DNA of 64,000 nucleotides, taken from positions 1 to 64,000 of the forward strand of contig JBOEGE010000010.1 of the NCBI GenBank assembly GCA_050633265.1, read 5' to 3'. This DNA is from JBLHZY01 sp050633265 (GTDB lineage: Bacteria; Pseudomonadota; Alphaproteobacteria; Rhodobacterales; Rhodobacteraceae). Under the pieces are notes generated by a model. That model did no database searches, was not told the DNA's origin, and worked only from the letters and a program-made list of their open reading frames with translations. This document shows, one piece after another, positions 42,956 to 51,113 of this stretch; position 1 is the stretch's first letter, and every line of letters begins with the position of its first letter. A program made the position numbers and the translations under genes.

Positions 42956-44057
42956 AGCCAAGCCCATCGACCAGAGAGGCAATCGCCCGCTCCAGTTTGG
43001 CCCGGTCGATCGAGGAGAAATCGCGATCAACCTTGATCTCCAAACGCCCGACGCTGGCCGTGCATTTGACCTGCCCAACAGAGCTTCGGATATGGAAGGT
43101 CGTCTTGGTTTTAGACGCCCCCCCTGCCCGCTTGGCCCGCGTCTCGGCTGGTGCCGCCGTACCGTCCTGATCGCTTAGCCCGGCAAAGCGGCGGAGCACT
43201 TCCAGCTCGTCCATGATGCTGCGATTGTCCCAGTCCGCCAGCTCAGCCTTGATCCGCTTGGCGGCCTCTGGCTGTTCCTTCAAGACCCGCGCCAAGCTCA
43301 CCCCAAGCGCGCGCGGGATCTGCGTTGGATAATCCAGCGCATCCCCGAGCCGCTCCAGCAGCAGCGCAAAAGAGCGGATGTAGCTGCGCTTGGAATAGGG
43401 CGCGGATTGGAACAGCGCGGCCACCGCATCAGAGAGGTTGCTCGCACCTGTCGCTGGATCGGCCGCATAGTTCTGCGCGGCAAAGGCCATCTCAGCAAAG
43501 GACAGATCCTTGCGGATCACGTTCTCATCGACCATGCGCCGATAGAGCCCAGAGATATCCGCCTCGCCCGCCATAACAAGCGCCGGGATAGAGGCCCAAG
43601 CCCCCTCGCCCGTCTCCTCCAGCAGCCGCTTATAGGCGCTCAGGCGGCGGTATCCCTGAACCAGCTCAAAGCCCGTGCCATCGGGGCGCGGCAGAACGCG
43701 GATCGGGTTGGACAGGCCAAGCTCCTTGATCGAAGTCACAAGCCCATCAAGCTCTTCGTCCTCGCCGGGCAAGCGATCCCGGACCAGCATAAAGCTGTGC
43801 ACATCCTCCAGCGGAACCGCCTGCACCACATGCCCAGCCTCGCGCAGCGCGACAAACTCATGTGCAAGCGCATCGTTCTCGTCGCGGATGGATTCAGCAG
43901 CGCTTTTGCGGGCCTTGAGCGCCTCGGCGTTCTCAACAATAGCGCTTGCCATTGGGCCTCGGCGGCCAGATCCGGCGCCGCCATCACCCTGTGCTGTCGG
44001 GGTCTCTACGGCCTCATCCGGCATCTCGACATCGAACATACGTTTCTTGCGGGTCAT
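42954..44057 (-). CDS. parB: Plasmid partition protein ParB (RepB-like)
   Basis: The 367-residue protein has a charged N-terminus that would contact ParA, a ParB/Srx nuclease-like domain (VPLEDVHSFMLVRDRLPG, then LSNPIRVLP and VQGYRRLSAYK, the box II arginines), a helix-turn-helix region and a C-terminal dimerisation part. The start overlaps parA by ATGA. It would bind the four nearby palindromes and, with ParA, segregate the replicon. Confidence 0.92.
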   Translation of the reverse strand: MTRKKRMFDVEMPDEAVETPTAQGDGGAGSGRRGPMASAIVENAEALKARKSAAESIRDENDALAHEFVALREAGHVVQAVPLEDVHSFMLVRDRLPGEDEELDGLVTSIKELGLSNPIRVLPRPDGTGFELVQGYRRLSAYKRLLEETGEGAWASIPALVMAGEADISGLYRRMVDENVIRKDLSFAEMAFAAQNYAADPATGASNLSDAVAALFQSAPYSKRSYIRSFALLLERLGDALDYPTQIPRALGVSLARVLKEQPEAAKRIKAELADWDNRSIMDELEVLRRFAGLSDQDGTAAPAETRAKRAGGASKTKTTFHIRSSVGQVKCTASVGRLEIKVDRDFSSIDRAKLERAIASLVDGLG

Positions 44058-45397
44058 GTCTGCTCTCCTTCACCAAGGGCCTTATCCGCGGGTAAGGTCT
44101 CATTGTTCATCGCCTCCCAGCGAGGCAGCATCACCTCTCGGAATTCGTCGTAAGCTTGATCAAAACTGGCCCGTGCGCGGCGCCATGTTTCGCGGGTCAT
44201 ATCGCGGTAATCCATCTCATAGATCGAGCTGAGGAAGCGGCCGGATTGCTCAACTGCGCGGGTCATCTCAACGGGGTGCTTGGCCAGCTTATCGCCAAAG
44301 ACCTTGCCAAAGGCATCAAACATCGCGCGGTGCAGCTCATTGCCCGGTTCATAGCGGGTCAGCAGGAAGCGGATGTCTTGGAAGACCTTGGGCAGCGTGA
44401 CCTTATCCGCGGATAAGCTGCCTTCAAACCCAAAGGCCAGATCCTCAAGCGCTTCGCTGAGCTGGCCGATGAAAGAGGTCGTGCTGTCATACTCCCAATA
44501 GCCTGGCCCCGAAGGCACATAGAGCATATCGGCGGCAAAGACCGCGTTCATCGATTGATAGCCAATGGCCGGCGGGCAATCGAAAAAGATAAGGTCCCAT
44601 TGGTCTTCGGGCAGCTGATCGAGGAAGCGATTGACGGCAGCAAAGAAGGACCATTCCGGATTGAGATGCCGGTACTGCGCAGAGGCAAATTCAACGAAGG
44701 CCGCGTTGGCGCAAGACGGGATGAGATCAATCGTGGGCCAGTTGGTGGGCTGGATGAAATCGCCAACGCGCAGGTCTTGCAGGCCGAGATCAGAGATGCT
44801 CGAAGGGATCGCGCGGCGGGGCAGGGCGGTTCCTGATGCAGCGCCGCGCGGCGCGTTGTTCTGGGCCTCTGTTTCGCGGATCAAATCGCGCGCCATGATG
44901 CCCCAAACGGTGTGCTCTTCGCTCACATTATTAAGGCCCATCGAGTGCGAAAGCGTTGCCTGAGGATCGAAATCCACACAGAGCACCCGGTAGCCATCAA
45001 GCGCGGCCGCATGGGCAAAGTGCAGCGCTACGGTAGACTTGCCCGCACCCCCCTTAAAGTTGGCGATCGCAGTGCGAAACGCGCGGCCCTTAGGGCGCGG
45101 CGGCATCAAAGATTTGCCGCGCGGCTTGAGCTTGCGGCGCAGCGTGTTGACCTCCTCCAACGAGAACCAGCGCTGCCGCCCCTCCGGCTCGACCTTCCCC
45201 GCGGGTAAGGTCGGATCGGCGGCCATCTTGCCCCGGAAGGTCGATTGGTTCAGCCCAAGGATCAGCTCGGAGACCTCCCAAGAAGAGAAGCGGCGCAGCT
45301 GCTTCTCGTTCTGCGGAGAGAATGTTTGCTGGCGGATCCAGCCCTGCATCTTGAGCGATTTGGCCTGAAGGTCTCTTAGATCTGTGTGCGTAAACAT
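44054..45397 (-). CDS. parA: Plasmid partition ATPase ParA (type Ia, with N-terminal DNA-binding domain)
   Basis: The 447-residue protein has an N-terminal region of about 100 residues with a MerR-like helix-turn-helix (FSSWEVSELILGLNQSTFRGK), as in plasmid type Ia ParA that represses its own operon. The deviant Walker A KGGAGKST follows near residue 118, then CVDFDPQATLS and IFFDCPPAIGYQS. Three of the four parS-like palindromes lie inside its coding sequence, where they force the residues Ala-Asp-Lys or Ala-Gly-Lys. Divergent from the replicase gene across the presumed origin. Confidence 0.94.
   Translation of the reverse strand: MFTHTDLRDLQAKSLKMQGWIRQQTFSPQNEKQLRRFSSWEVSELILGLNQSTFRGKMAADPTLPAGKVEPEGRQRWFSLEEVNTLRRKLKPRGKSLMPPRPKGRAFRTAIANFKGGAGKSTVALHFAHAAALDGYRVLCVDFDPQATLSHSMGLNNVSEEHTVWGIMARDLIRETEAQNNAPRGAASGTALPRRAIPSSISDLGLQDLRVGDFIQPTNWPTIDLIPSCANAAFVEFASAQYRHLNPEWSFFAAVNRFLDQLPEDQWDLIFFDCPPAIGYQSMNAVFAADMLYVPSGPGYWEYDSTTSFIGQLSEALEDLAFGFEGSLSADKVTLPKVFQDIRFLLTRYEPGNELHRAMFDAFGKVFGDKLAKHPVEMTRAVEQSGRFLSSIYEMDYRDMTRETWRRARASFDQAYDEFREVMLPRWEAMNNETLPADKALGEGEQT
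44080..44097. repeat. parS-like palindrome 2, inside the parA 3' end
   Basis: CCTTATCCGCGGGTAAGG, an 18-bp palindrome with one mismatch in the arms, within the last codons of parA (encoding Leu-Pro-Ala-Asp-Lys-Ala). Confidence 0.7.
44401..44417. repeat. parS-like palindrome 3, inside parA
   Basis: CCTTATCCGCGGATAAG contains the perfect 14-bp palindrome TTATCCGCGGATAA at 44403-44416, within parA (encoding Ser-Ala-Asp-Lys-Val). Confidence 0.7.
45191..45212. repeat. parS-like palindrome 4, inside the parA 5' part
   Basis: A 22-bp palindrome GACCTTCCCCG/CGGGTAAGGTC with one arm mismatch, within the parA N-terminal coding region (encoding Leu-Pro-Ala-Gly-Lys-Val). Confidence 0.65.
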
Positions 45398-45873
45398 TTT
45401 GCCTCGGACGTAGAATGCTTCATTTCAGTTATTTACGCCTAACTTGCTATTTATGTCGAGAACCTTATTATCTAACAGCAAGAGAAAACATGCGCTCACG
45501 GCCAAAGATCATCACACTCCTACAGGGCGCGAGAAGGCGCGGGCGCCCGAATCGGATGTGATTCGAATGTGCCCCGATATCAGGGTCTAATCCGGCGCAT
45601 TTAGGGGGTCGCCAAAAACCAGCCCCAGCATATTGAGGGGACATATCCCGCATTTAGGGGGACATCTTGAGCGTCCCCTAATACCAATCTATACCCATTT
45701 TCTTTTGAAATGAGATTTTGAAAGCAAGACTGGCAACGCGAATCCTTGACAAAGCCCGCGCAACAAACGCTAATCGCTGCAGGATCGGGAATAGCGTCTA
45801 AAACACCTCATCACAGAATGAGGAGCGCGCCCCCAATGAGGCAGAAACAGGCACGGCCAATCGAGGGATCGTC
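45398..45873. other. Presumed replication origin between parA and the DnaA-like replicase
   Basis: The 476 bases carry no gene but much structure: an AT-rich zone (about 45410-45480), the inverted repeat CGAATC/GATTCG (45548-45553, 45560-45565), and iteron-like copies of GCAT(A)TTNAGGGG (45597-45610, 45628-45644, 45650-45665) plus an inverted copy GTCCCCTAAT (45673-45682). The arrangement of iterons next to an initiator gene and an AT-rich stretch is what an origin looks like. A related TATTTAGGGGGCG occurs at 51941-51953. Confidence 0.6.
45597..45682. repeat. Iteron-like repeats (GCATTTAGGGGGAC family)
   Basis: Three direct imperfect copies spaced 31 and 22 bases apart (starts 45597, 45628, 45650) and one inverted copy ending at 45682; the last direct copy and the inverted copy form a hairpin-like pair around ATCTTGAGC. 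Likely binding sites of the replicase or its autoregulation operator. Confidence 0.6.
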
Positions 45874-46599
45874 ATGCAACGTGAGCAGACCGGGCGCATC
45901 GGCCCCAGTGCAAAAGCGGCTGGACCCGGCGCGCAAGCCATCAAATATGATATTCTCACCGCTCTCTTGGCAACGGCCTCTTGCGGCAGCGCCGTTGAGG
46001 CCCGATTGGCCTTGCGACTTTCTCTGCTGATCACAGCGCGGTTCAATTGGCGGCGCGGCACGTTCTCTGTTGGGCAGATCGAAATGGCCCGCATGTGGGG
46101 CGTAACCGTGCGCACCGCAAAAAGAGAAATGGCCGAAATGCGCGCGCGGGGCTGGATCACTGTATCGATCCCATCGGCGCGGGGCAGGGTGGCGCAACAC
46201 AGCATTGTTTTGCCGGTCGTTTTGCGCGCGACGATGCCTCACTGGGAACGTGTCGGCCCAGATTTTGCCGCCCGGATGCACGGCGCACCAGAACCAGAGG
46301 CTCAAACCGAGACCAACGTTGTCCCGCTTCACGCAGGGCCCGCCGCATTGCCCCAAGATGAGAGCACAGGATGGGGCAGAGCCGCACGTCAGCTTCAGGC
46401 GCAGGATCCAGCAATTTATCGCGCCTGGCTCGCGCAATTGGAGCCGCTAGAATTGGAGGCCGGGATGCTTACCCTTGCCGCGCCATCGCGGTTTATCGCG
46501 GATTACATCAAAACCCATTATCACGCGCGCATTTTGGCAGTATTGGCCAGCGAGAACCCAGAGATCAGCGATGTTCAAGTCGTGGCCGTGCAATCTTAG
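45874..46599 (+). CDS. DnaA-like plasmid replication initiator
   Basis: The 241-residue protein has an N-terminal winged-helix-like part (GTFSVGQIEMARMWGVTVRTAKREMAEM, near residues 65-95) and a C-terminal segment resembling the DnaA N-terminal domain (W-x-x-AARQLQAQDPAIYRAWLAQLEPL, then SRFIADYIKTHY). It has no AAA+ ATPase part, so it is not DnaA itself. This small replicase, divergent from parAB, is the hallmark of the DnaA-like plasmid type of Rhodobacterales. It would bind the adjacent iterons and start replication. Confidence 0.85.
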   Translation: MQREQTGRIGPSAKAAGPGAQAIKYDILTALLATASCGSAVEARLALRLSLLITARFNWRRGTFSVGQIEMARMWGVTVRTAKREMAEMRARGWITVSIPSARGRVAQHSIVLPVVLRATMPHWERVGPDFAARMHGAPEPEAQTETNVVPLHAGPAALPQDESTGWGRAARQLQAQDPAIYRAWLAQLEPLELEAGMLTLAAPSRFIADYIKTHYHARILAVLASENPEISDVQVVAVQS

Positions 46600-46620
46600 G
46601 CTATAAGGCGGCCGCCTTGG

Positions 46621-47370
46621 TCAGATTAACGCGGAACCGATCTCTGCGGCGCTGATATCGGCTGACGCATGCCCGAGATGCTTTTGAATATGGCGCTCAT
46701 CAAGGGCGCGTTTCTTATCTCGGGAGGTAGGGCGAAGGAGGGAGCCATAGCCAGTTTTACCCCGAAACCGCAGTATTAGACCCTGTTTTTGAATGTCTGC
46801 CCCCCCGTCGGCATCAAGCGTATCGTCTCTATGCAGGTCGAGGCCGACGAATTCGGAACGCTGCAATCCGCCTGCAAATCCGATCAATAGAATGGCCCGG
46901 TCTCGCAATCCGTGCAGATCAAAGGGCAGGGTATTGACCATGGCGACGATATCATCCGCCATCACCGCTTCTTTTTGAATGGGCGGGCGCGCGTGTTTGC
47001 ACTGGAGGCCGGCAAGGACAGTGGCGATATGCCGGTCCTGGCGATCGAGGGCAAAGCCGCGCTGTTGGTAATGCCAGGCAAGACCAGACAGACGGCGCTC
47101 TATTGTGGACGCTGAAAGAGGGCGGAGCGCCAGCTGTGAAGGTGTTTTAGTGTCTGGTGCGGCGCAATCCGTGATGTAGAGCCCGATGAGCTGCGGGTTT
47201 GGGGGTAGGGGCTCTGCGCCACGCCCGCGGCACCAGCGCGCAAAATGCGCCCAACCGTGCTTGTACGCTATGTTGGTGTTCTGGGCGGTGGCATGGCGGG
47301 CATAGCCGTTGGCAGTGTCCACCAGCCTATCCAAAGAGCCAGGACCAGCAACAAAGTGCGGGAGGTTCAA
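46621..47370 (-). pseudogene. Tyrosine recombinase/integrase, internally deleted
   Basis: 249 residues from a TTG start. The N-terminal core-binding domain (YARHATAQNTNIAYKHGWAHF) is normal, and the first catalytic Arg is in GGLQRSEFVGLDL with KTGYGS after it. The segment that should hold the second box (His-x-x-Arg) is missing; the frame jumps to HLGHASADISAAEIGSALI and stops without the nucleophilic tyrosine. About 60-80 residues appear deleted, so it is probably inactive. It lies next to the replicase, convergent with it, where it may once have resolved plasmid dimers or integrated the element. Confidence 0.75.
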
Positions 47371-47593
47371 CGACTCCCTCGAAGCGGCGCTATGCCATCG
47401 ACCCCTCCACCATCATAAACAAGCAAAGCCTGCGGCCTGCGCCGAGTTAATGCACCAGACCCCATTCACCGCTGTCCTGCCCGCCGATCAATGCATCGCC
47501 ACTTTGCGGATTTATCTGAAACCCATCGCCGAAGTGCCGCTGCAACAAGATGCCAGACAAAGCAGGGATTTGCGCGTAAGGGGTGGGCGTTCT
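47371..47593. other. Intergenic region between integrase remnant and Rrf2 gene
   Basis: No supported gene. It contains the left arms of a composite inverted repeat whose right arms lie in the 3' end of the Rrf2 gene (see the repeat at 47523-47625). Confidence 0.4.
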
Positions 47594-47625
47594 TTATTGT
47601 CCTGCTTTGCGCACTTCGGCGATGG
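47523..47625. repeat. Composite inverted repeat straddling the Rrf2 3' end
   Basis: Outer arms CCATCGCCGAAGTGC (47523-47537) and its exact complement (47611-47625) are 15 bp; inner arms CAAAGCAGG (47558-47566) and CCTGCTTTG (47601-47609) are 9 bp. On the right the two arms are contiguous within one base; on the left 20 bases separate them. The right arms encode the last residues of Rrf2 (Ile-Ala-Glu-Val-Arg-Lys-Ala-Gly-Gln). It could be a large 3'-end hairpin or a decayed inverted copy of the gene's tail. Confidence 0.75.
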
Positions 47626-48004
47626 TGGTTTGGGACAATCTGTCGATCAGGCTGCGTTCGACATCTTGCATCACTTGGGCAACCCGTTGGTGCAATGCCT
47701 GTTCGATGGAACAATCGGGCGCATCCGTTTCTGCTTCGCTCGCGACCAAACGTTCATCAAGTGCAATATAGACATCCGCAAGCGTGATCTGTTGCGGGCT
47801 GCGCGCCAATCGCCAGCCGCCAGCATGCCCTTTTTCCGAGGACAGCAGGCCTGCCTCGCGCAGACGCCCCAAGACGCGCCTGACAACGACAGGATTGGTG
47901 CCAGCGTGTTTTGCAATATCGGCCGAGGTGCGGGCTTGTGCTGGATTGCCGGCCATATGCCCTAGCGTGTGCAAGGCGAGCGACAGGCGGGAGTTACGTT
48001 TCAT
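47594..48004 (-). CDS. Rrf2-family transcriptional regulator
   Basis: About 136 residues with the Rrf2 winged helix (TSADIAKHAGTNPVVVRRVLGRLREAGLLSSEKGHAGGW). Only one cysteine (APDCSIE) remains where Fe-S Rrf2 proteins such as IscR have three, so it probably does not bind a cluster. The ATG at 48004 has AGGAGAG upstream. Divergent from the metal-uptake operon at 48195-51625 and a possible regulator of it. Confidence 0.9.
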   Translation of the reverse strand: MKRNSRLSLALHTLGHMAGNPAQARTSADIAKHAGTNPVVVRRVLGRLREAGLLSSEKGHAGGWRLARSPQQITLADVYIALDERLVASEAETDAPDCSIEQALHQRVAQVMQDVERSLIDRLSQTTIAEVRKAGQ

Positions 48005-48194
48005 CGCGCGGCTCTCCTGAAAGGCGCCATCAAGCAACAATAGTTGTTGCGTGTTTCTAGTAACTCTTGTAGTTCCATGAATCGAAACCCGTTGCCCATT
48101 GTTGGAGCTGAAATATGCAGGACTCTTGCTGTGATGTCACCCTGTCAAACGCAGGCGCCCCCAATGAAGAGGCCCATTTGAGGAGTGACATTGC

Positions 48195-48536
48195 ATGGGG
48201 CGAATGATGAAAGCGACAAACCGGGGGGAGACGGGCCTCACCCTCAAACAAAGACCCCAAGACCCGATGCAGATCTTTGATACATTGCCCGCGCCTGTCC
48301 GTATTTGGCTGTCTAAAGCTGTATTACCTTGGTCGCCCGCATCATGTCGCAGGATCATCTGGCGGGCCAAAGCGCGCGGGGAATGCCTTGATGATATCCT
48401 AGAACGGCTTGCCCGCGCGCAAGAGAAGACCCTCTTGCGCCATGCCAAAGCGCCGCGCGCGCCCAAAGCACCACAGCCTATTTGCGTTGCACTTACCTCC
48501 AAACCAAGCACAACTGAAATCGAAAAGGACCTGTGA
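48195..48536 (+). CDS. Small conserved protein, DUF6525-like
   Basis: The 113-residue basic protein has DPMQIFDTLPAPVRIWLSKAVLPWSP and a helix (CLDDILERLARAQEKTLLR), which resembles the small DUF6525 proteins of Rhodobacterales from memory. AGGAG lies 9 bases upstream of the ATG, and its stop overlaps the start of the His-rich protein gene. Function unknown; its place at the head of a metal-uptake operon is the only clue. Confidence 0.6.
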   Translation: MGRMMKATNRGETGLTLKQRPQDPMQIFDTLPAPVRIWLSKAVLPWSPASCRRIIWRAKARGECLDDILERLARAQEKTLLRHAKAPRAPKAPQPICVALTSKPSTTEIEKDL

Positions 48537-49177
48537 TGAAACGTCTCAACCTTGCCCTTCTTGCCTGCGTGACAGCGACACCGCTTCTGGCGCAAGACCC
48601 CCGCGAAGCAGATGCGCATGTTCATGGCGTCAGCACGCTTGAAATGGCCATAGAAGATGGGAATGTCTTGATAAATCTTGTGTCGCCGGGGATGGATCTT
48701 GTTGGCTTTGAATATGAGGCCAGCACGGATGCTGATAAAGATGCCGTTGAGGCCGCTCTGCGTGTCTTGTTGACGCCTGAGAATATCGTTGCTCTGCCTG
48801 CTGCGGCGCAATGCCGTTTGGCCGAAGTTCTGGCGCATCTTCATGCGGGGGCGCATGATCATGAGGAGGACGAGGACCATGACCACGCCGATGAAAACGG
48901 CGCCGAAGATCATGCGGATCACAGCGAAGACGCGCATGCAAAGGATCATGCCGAAGAAGAGGCGCAGACAGATCAAACCAGCGGGGCGCATAGCGAATTC
49001 CATGTGCGTTATGCCTTTGATTGCACACATCCAGAGGCGCTGACAAAACTGAGCTTGCCCTTCTTCCAGCATTTCGAGAAGGCCCAAGAGATAGAGGCCC
49101 AATTTGTAACATCCAGCGGGGCAGGGGCGGCCGAGATCAGGCGAGAGAGCCCCGCGCTCCTTTTGACGCAACCATGA
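48536..49177 (+). CDS. zrgA: His-rich periplasmic zinc-binding protein (DUF2796, ZrgA-like)
   Basis: About 213 residues: Sec signal peptide (cleavage near PLLAQ), the DUF2796 core (ADAHVHGVSTLEMAIEDGNVLINLVSPG), a His/Asp/Glu-rich insertion at about 104-145 for metal binding, and a C-terminal FHVRYAFDCTHPEAL. ZrgA is the binding protein of the zinc-regulated ZrgABCDE uptake system first described in Vibrio cholerae. The following ATPase, permease and DUF3299 genes complete the set, all overlapping by ATGA. Confidence 0.8.
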   Translation: MKRLNLALLACVTATPLLAQDPREADAHVHGVSTLEMAIEDGNVLINLVSPGMDLVGFEYEASTDADKDAVEAALRVLLTPENIVALPAAAQCRLAEVLAHLHAGAHDHEEDEDHDHADENGAEDHADHSEDAHAKDHAEEEAQTDQTSGAHSEFHVRYAFDCTHPEALTKLSLPFFQHFEKAQEIEAQFVTSSGAGAAEIRRESPALLLTQP

Positions 49178-49869
49178 CCAAAGCCGCTCTCGATCTTAAA
49201 GACGTCTCTTTTGCCTGGCCTGGCCGGGGCGGGTTTTCTCTGACCTGCCCAAGCTTCCAATTGGCGCGTGCACAAAGCGTTCTTTTGCTGGGGGCCAGCG
49301 GATCGGGGAAATCCACCTTTTTGTCGCTGATATGCGGGATCATCGCGGCGAAACGGGGCAGCGTTTGCATTGCCGGAACTGAGCTGGGCAAACTGAGCAC
49401 AGGCGCGCGAGATCGCTTTCGCGCCGAGCAAATAGGCATTATTTTTCAGCAGTTTAACCTGCTGCCCTATGCGCGTGTTGTGGATAATATTTTGTTGCCT
49501 TTGCGTTTTGCGCCAAAGCGGCGCGCCCGCGCAAATGATCTACAGCAAGAGGCCCAACGTCTTTGTTCGGCGCTGCAATTGCCCGATGATATTTTGCCAA
49601 AACAGGCCGCGCGGCTAAGTGTTGGGCAGCAGCAGCGCGTTGCGGTTGCGCGCGCATTGATTGGGGCGCCGCCTTTGATTGTCGCGGATGAACCGACTTC
49701 GGCGCTTGATGCCGCGTCTCAGGACAGATTCCTAAGCCTCCTTTTTGCCCAAAGCGCGGCCGCAGGATCATCGCTTTTGATGGTTAGCCACGATGAGCGC
49801 CTTGGCGCACGGTTCGATCATGTGATCCATCTCGAAGATATTGTTCAAACGCAAAGGGCGCTGCCATGA
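49174..49869 (+). CDS. ABC transporter ATPase (LolD/MacB type) of the Zrg-like system
   Basis: About 231 residues with Walker A GASGSGKST, Q-loop IFFQQ-like IIFQQFNLLP, a signature variant RLSVGQQQRVAVARAL and Walker B LIVADEPTSALD. The start at 49174 overlaps the zrgA stop; the longer open frame is an artefact. It pairs with the FtsX/MacB-type permease that follows. Confidence 0.92.
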   Translation: MTKAALDLKDVSFAWPGRGGFSLTCPSFQLARAQSVLLLGASGSGKSTFLSLICGIIAAKRGSVCIAGTELGKLSTGARDRFRAEQIGIIFQQFNLLPYARVVDNILLPLRFAPKRRARANDLQQEAQRLCSALQLPDDILPKQAARLSVGQQQRVAVARALIGAPPLIVADEPTSALDAASQDRFLSLLFAQSAAAGSSLLMVSHDERLGARFDHVIHLEDIVQTQRALP

Positions 49870-51113
49870 TCCTGCGTTTGGCCACTCAATCGCTGTTCGC
49901 CCGGGCGCTGACCATCAGCATGACCGTTTTGTCGATCGCGCTGTCGGTTGCGCTGTTTCTTGGGGTTGAAAAAGTTCGAACCGGGGCGCGGGCAAGCTTT
50001 GCGGATACGATTTCGGGCACCGATCTGATCGTTGGGGCGCGTTCTGGCTCGGTGCAGCTTTTGTTGTATTCGGTCTTTCGCATCGGCAATGCCACAAACA
50101 ACCTCACCTGGCAAAGCTATCAAGACATCGCGGCCCGTGACGAGGTCGATTGGATCGTGCCTATTTCGCTTGGCGACAGCCATCGCCAATTTCGTGTTAT
50201 GGGCACCACGCCCGCCTTTTTCACCCATTACAAATATCGCGGCGACAGAGCCTTGGAGATGTCGCAAGGGCAGGGGCTGCGCGATCTTTATGATGCGGTT
50301 ATCGGCGCCGATGTGGCCAAAGACCTGGGGTATTCGGTGGGCGATCCGATTGTTGTGTCGCATGGGATTGCCTCTTTCACCGCGCATGAAGATCAGCCCT
50401 TTCGTGTAGCAGGTATCGTTGCCAAAACCGGCACGCCTGTGGATCGAACCGTGATCGTGAGCCTCAAGGCGATTGAAGCGATCCATATCGATTGGCAAAG
50501 CGGGGCCAAGAGCGGCCAGAGCACATCCGTTGAGGCCATTCGCGCCATGGATCTTACCCCGACAGCAATCACCTCGGCCTTGGTTGGGGTAAAATCGCGG
50601 CTTGAGATTTTTGGGCTCCAGCGCTGGATCAACGAATATCCAGAAGAGCCCTTGCTTGCGGTGCTTCCTGGGGTGGCGCTTCAGGAGCTTTGGCAGATTG
50701 TTGGCGTTGCTGAAACGGCGCTGATTGCTGTGTCTGTGATGGTTGTTGTGACTGCGCTGATTGGTATGATGGCGATGATTTTTTCGAGCCTGAATGAACG
50801 GCGGCGGGAAATGGCAATTTGGCGCGCTATGGGCGCCCGACCAAGCACAATTCTGGGGCTTTTGGTTCTTGAGGCGATGCTTATGGCGGGTTTGGGCGCG
50901 CTCCTTGGATTTGGGCTGCTGTATTTGGGGCTTCTGGGCGCACAGCCTTGGATCGACGCCGCTTTTGGACTTTGGTTGCCGATTGCCCCACCGACGATGC
51001 AAGATGTATGGGGTCTTTTGATTGTGGTCCTTGCAGGGGCCTTTGCAAGCCTCCTTCCTGCAATTCGGGCCTACCGGCTTTCATTGGCAGATGGCATGAT
51101 GGTGAGATTATGA
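49866..51113 (+). CDS. ABC transporter permease (FtsX/MacB type) of the Zrg-like system
   Basis: The 415-residue protein has one N-terminal membrane helix, a periplasmic domain (about 45-270) and three C-terminal helices, the FtsX/MacB layout. It ends with RAYRLSLADGMMVRL. Such permeases do not usually import ions directly, so in the Zrg system the pair probably helps release or deliver the metal-binding protein (inference). Confidence 0.9.
   Translation: MILRLATQSLFARALTISMTVLSIALSVALFLGVEKVRTGARASFADTISGTDLIVGARSGSVQLLLYSVFRIGNATNNLTWQSYQDIAARDEVDWIVPISLGDSHRQFRVMGTTPAFFTHYKYRGDRALEMSQGQGLRDLYDAVIGADVAKDLGYSVGDPIVVSHGIASFTAHEDQPFRVAGIVAKTGTPVDRTVIVSLKAIEAIHIDWQSGAKSGQSTSVEAIRAMDLTPTAITSALVGVKSRLEIFGLQRWINEYPEEPLLAVLPGVALQELWQIVGVAETALIAVSVMVVVTALIGMMAMIFSSLNERRREMAIWRAMGARPSTILGLLVLEAMLMAGLGALLGFGLLYLGLLGAQPWIDAAFGLWLPIAPPTMQDVWGLLIVVLAGAFASLLPAIRAYRLSLADGMMVRL

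Noticed and set aside
42934..45212. TTATCCGCG palindromes as chromosomal DnaA boxes
   Set aside because: They are symmetric around CCGCGG and lack the TTATCCACA consensus; a partition-site reading fits better.
42954..46599. RepABC-type plasmid
   Set aside because: ParA and ParB are present, but there is no repC after parB; the replicase is divergent and of the DnaA-like type.
49845..51002. Minus-strand frame of 385 codons opposite the FtsX-type permease
   Set aside because: No recognisable motif; shadow of a real gene.
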